The position numbers and the translations under genes were made by a program. From the NCBI GenBank assembly GCA_003132645.1, contig PKYM01000058.1:16773-22109 (forward strand): DNA of 5,337 bases, written 5' to 3'. The notes beneath the pieces were generated by a model. It was not told the origin of the DNA. It searched no databases and saw only the letters and a program-made list of their open reading frames with translations. Origin of the DNA: Actinomycetota bacterium. Its GTDB lineage: Bacteria > Actinomycetota > Thermoleophilia > UBA2241. Below, piece after piece: positions 4,040 to 5,337 of this stretch. Position 1 is the stretch's first letter, and the number at the start of each line of letters is the position of its first letter.

Positions 4040-5337
4040 ATGCAAGAAGGCATCATGCCGGAGAGCGCCATCCCCGATGGCGCCAAGGCGAACGCAGACC
4101 GCAGACGCAAGCGTCTCACCCTGGCCTGCATGTGCTTCGCGCTGTTCATGGTGATGCTCGACAGCACCGTCGTGAACCTTGCGCTGAAGACTATCCAGAT
4201 CAAGATGCACGCCAGTTACTCGGAAGTGCAGTGGATAGTCGACGCCTTCGTGCTGGCGCTGGCGAGCCTCCTGCTCACCGGCGGCACGCTGGGCGACCTG
4301 TTCGGGCGCCGCAGGGCGTTCATCTCCGGCCTCGCGCTGTTCACCGGCGGCTCGGTCCTGTGTGCCCTGGCGCCGTCGACCTCGTTTCTCATCGGTTCGC
4401 GCGTCGTGCAGGGCGTCGGCGGCGCTCTCATGCTGCCGAGCACGCTGTCGATCATCACGAACACGTTCCGCGATCCCCGCGAGCGCGCCCGGGCGATCGG
4501 TCTGTGGGCCGGCATCTCGGGCCTCGCCCTGGCCGTCGGCCCGCTGATCGGCGGCACTCTGGTCGACCGCTTCGACTGGCAGAGCATCTTCTGGATCAAC
4601 GTGCCGATCGGGGTCGTCGCCCTCATCATGGCTGCGCTGTTCGTGCCCGAGTCGTCCGACCGCGCCGGCCGCAGCCTCGACCTGCCCGGGCAGGTCACTG
4701 CCGTCGTCGGTCTCGTGGCGCTCACCTACGCGTTCATCGAGGCCAACACCTACGGCTGGACGTCGCCCCGGATCGTCTCCTGCTTCGTCGTGTCGGTCGT
4801 CGCGCTCGGGCTCTTCCTGGTCATCGAGCTGCGTGGCCGTAGCCCGCTGCTGCAGCTGAAGTTCTTCCGCAGCGGCACGTTCAGCGGCGCCAACCTGGTC
4901 GGCGTCATCGTGAGCTTCGCCTTTTTCGGGGTGATCTTCTTCCTGTCGCTGTTCATGCAGGAGGTGCAGGGTTACTCACCGACCCAGGCGGGGGCCCTGC
5001 AGCTACCCGCCACGCTCGGGATCATGGTGGCCGCGATCGTCTCGGGGCGCATCGTCGGGCGCATCGGGGCGCGCCTGCCGATCACTGTCGGCCTCCTCAT
5101 GACGGGCACGGCGCTGCTCTGTCTGACCTCGCTGCAGCCCAACACCGGCTACGCCTCGTTCTGGTACTGGCTGCTCCTGATGGGCGTCGGCAACGGCCTG
5201 ATCATGAGCCCCATGACCACGGCGATCATGGGTACCGTGCCGGCCCCTCGCGCCGGCATGGCCTCGGCGACTTCGAACACCATGCGTCAGGTCGGCAGTG
5301 TGTTCGGTATCGCCGTGCTGGGCAACCTGGTGACGCG
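4040..5337 (+). CDS. DHA2-family (EmrB/QacA-type) MFS multidrug efflux transporter, 3' truncated
   Basis: The gene runs off the right edge with 432 complete codons visible. The DHA2 family usually has about 500 residues and 14 transmembrane helices, and exports drugs or other toxic compounds by proton antiport. Twelve helices and the start of a thirteenth can be followed. Hallmarks are LDSTVVNLAL at 40-49 (end of helix 1, motif D), GGTLGDLFGRRR at 81-92 (motif A in the helix 2-3 loop), SRVVQGVGGALMLPS at 120-134 (motif B, Arg at 121), and GLALAVGPLIGG at 161-172 (motif C, typical of antiporters). The N-terminus is short and ends in RRRKR (21-25), consistent with a cytoplasmic start. No promoter or terminator separates it from the TetR gene, so the two are probably co-transcribed. 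An upstream ATG at 3998 would add 14 residues. Substrate cannot be read from the sequence. Confidence 0.93.
   Translation, partial: MQEGIMPESAIPDGAKANADRRRKRLTLACMCFALFMVMLDSTVVNLALKTIQIKMHASYSEVQWIVDAFVLALASLLLTGGTLGDLFGRRRAFISGLALFTGGSVLCALAPSTSFLIGSRVVQGVGGALMLPSTLSIITNTFRDPRERARAIGLWAGISGLALAVGPLIGGTLVDRFDWQSIFWINVPIGVVALIMAALFVPESSDRAGRSLDLPGQVTAVVGLVALTYAFIEANTYGWTSPRIVSCFVVSVVALGLFLVIELRGRSPLLQLKFFRSGTFSGANLVGVIVSFAFFGVIFFLSLFMQEVQGYSPTQAGALQLPATLGIMVAAIVSGRIVGRIGARLPITVGLLMTGTALLCLTSLQPNTGYASFWYWLLLMGVGNGLIMSPMTTAIMGTVPAPRAGMASATSNTMRQVGSVFGIAVLGNLVT

Noticed and set aside
3979..4842. 287-codon plus-strand open frame over the pump gene
   Set aside because: It is Arg/His/Pro-rich with no membrane segments. 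The neighbouring frame encodes a clear MFS transporter over the same bases.

Overview
This window is GC-rich, densely coding bacterial DNA. Every supportable gene is on the plus strand. Two features suggest a high-GC actinobacterium: codon third positions that are nearly all G or C, and a lipoprotein cupredoxin with a Ser/Thr/Gly-rich linker. A Thermoleophilia/Solirubrobacterales-like lineage is my best guess. That is inference from style, because the window has no rRNA or marker gene.

Region by region: positions 1-2382 hold the 3' part of a large fused flavin/iron-sulfur oxidoreductase. It has an FAD-linked oxidase C-terminal domain, two [4Fe-4S] ferredoxin-type motifs, two CCG (heterodisulfide reductase D-like) domains and an unusual Met/Pro-rich tail. 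A strong GNRA-loop intrinsic terminator follows at 2417-2451. The 307-bp gap up to 2689 also holds two perfect tandem repeats, of 11 bp and 18 bp. At 2690-3118 lies a small secreted lipoprotein with a type-1 copper (cupredoxin) fold. From 3186 onward is a regulator/transporter unit. It starts with a recognisable promoter (TTGACG, 17 nt, TAGAGT) whose start site is covered by a perfect 15-bp palindrome. Next come a TetR-family repressor (3315-4001) and a DHA2-type 14-helix MFS efflux pump (from 4040, or 3998) that runs off the right edge.

How the genes work together: the TetR and MFS genes are almost certainly one transcript, probably autorepressed through the palindrome and induced by a ligand that the pump exports. 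The flavin/Fe-S oxidoreductase and the cupredoxin are both electron-transfer proteins. They are separated by a terminator and predicted to sit in different compartments (cytoplasm or inner membrane face versus cell surface), so a direct functional link is not shown. I see no CRISPR array, RNA gene, insertion sequence, phage gene or clear novel multi-gene system. The most unusual items are the Met/Pro-rich tail, the divergent flavin-domain motifs, and the short-repeat architecture upstream of the cupredoxin and TetR genes.
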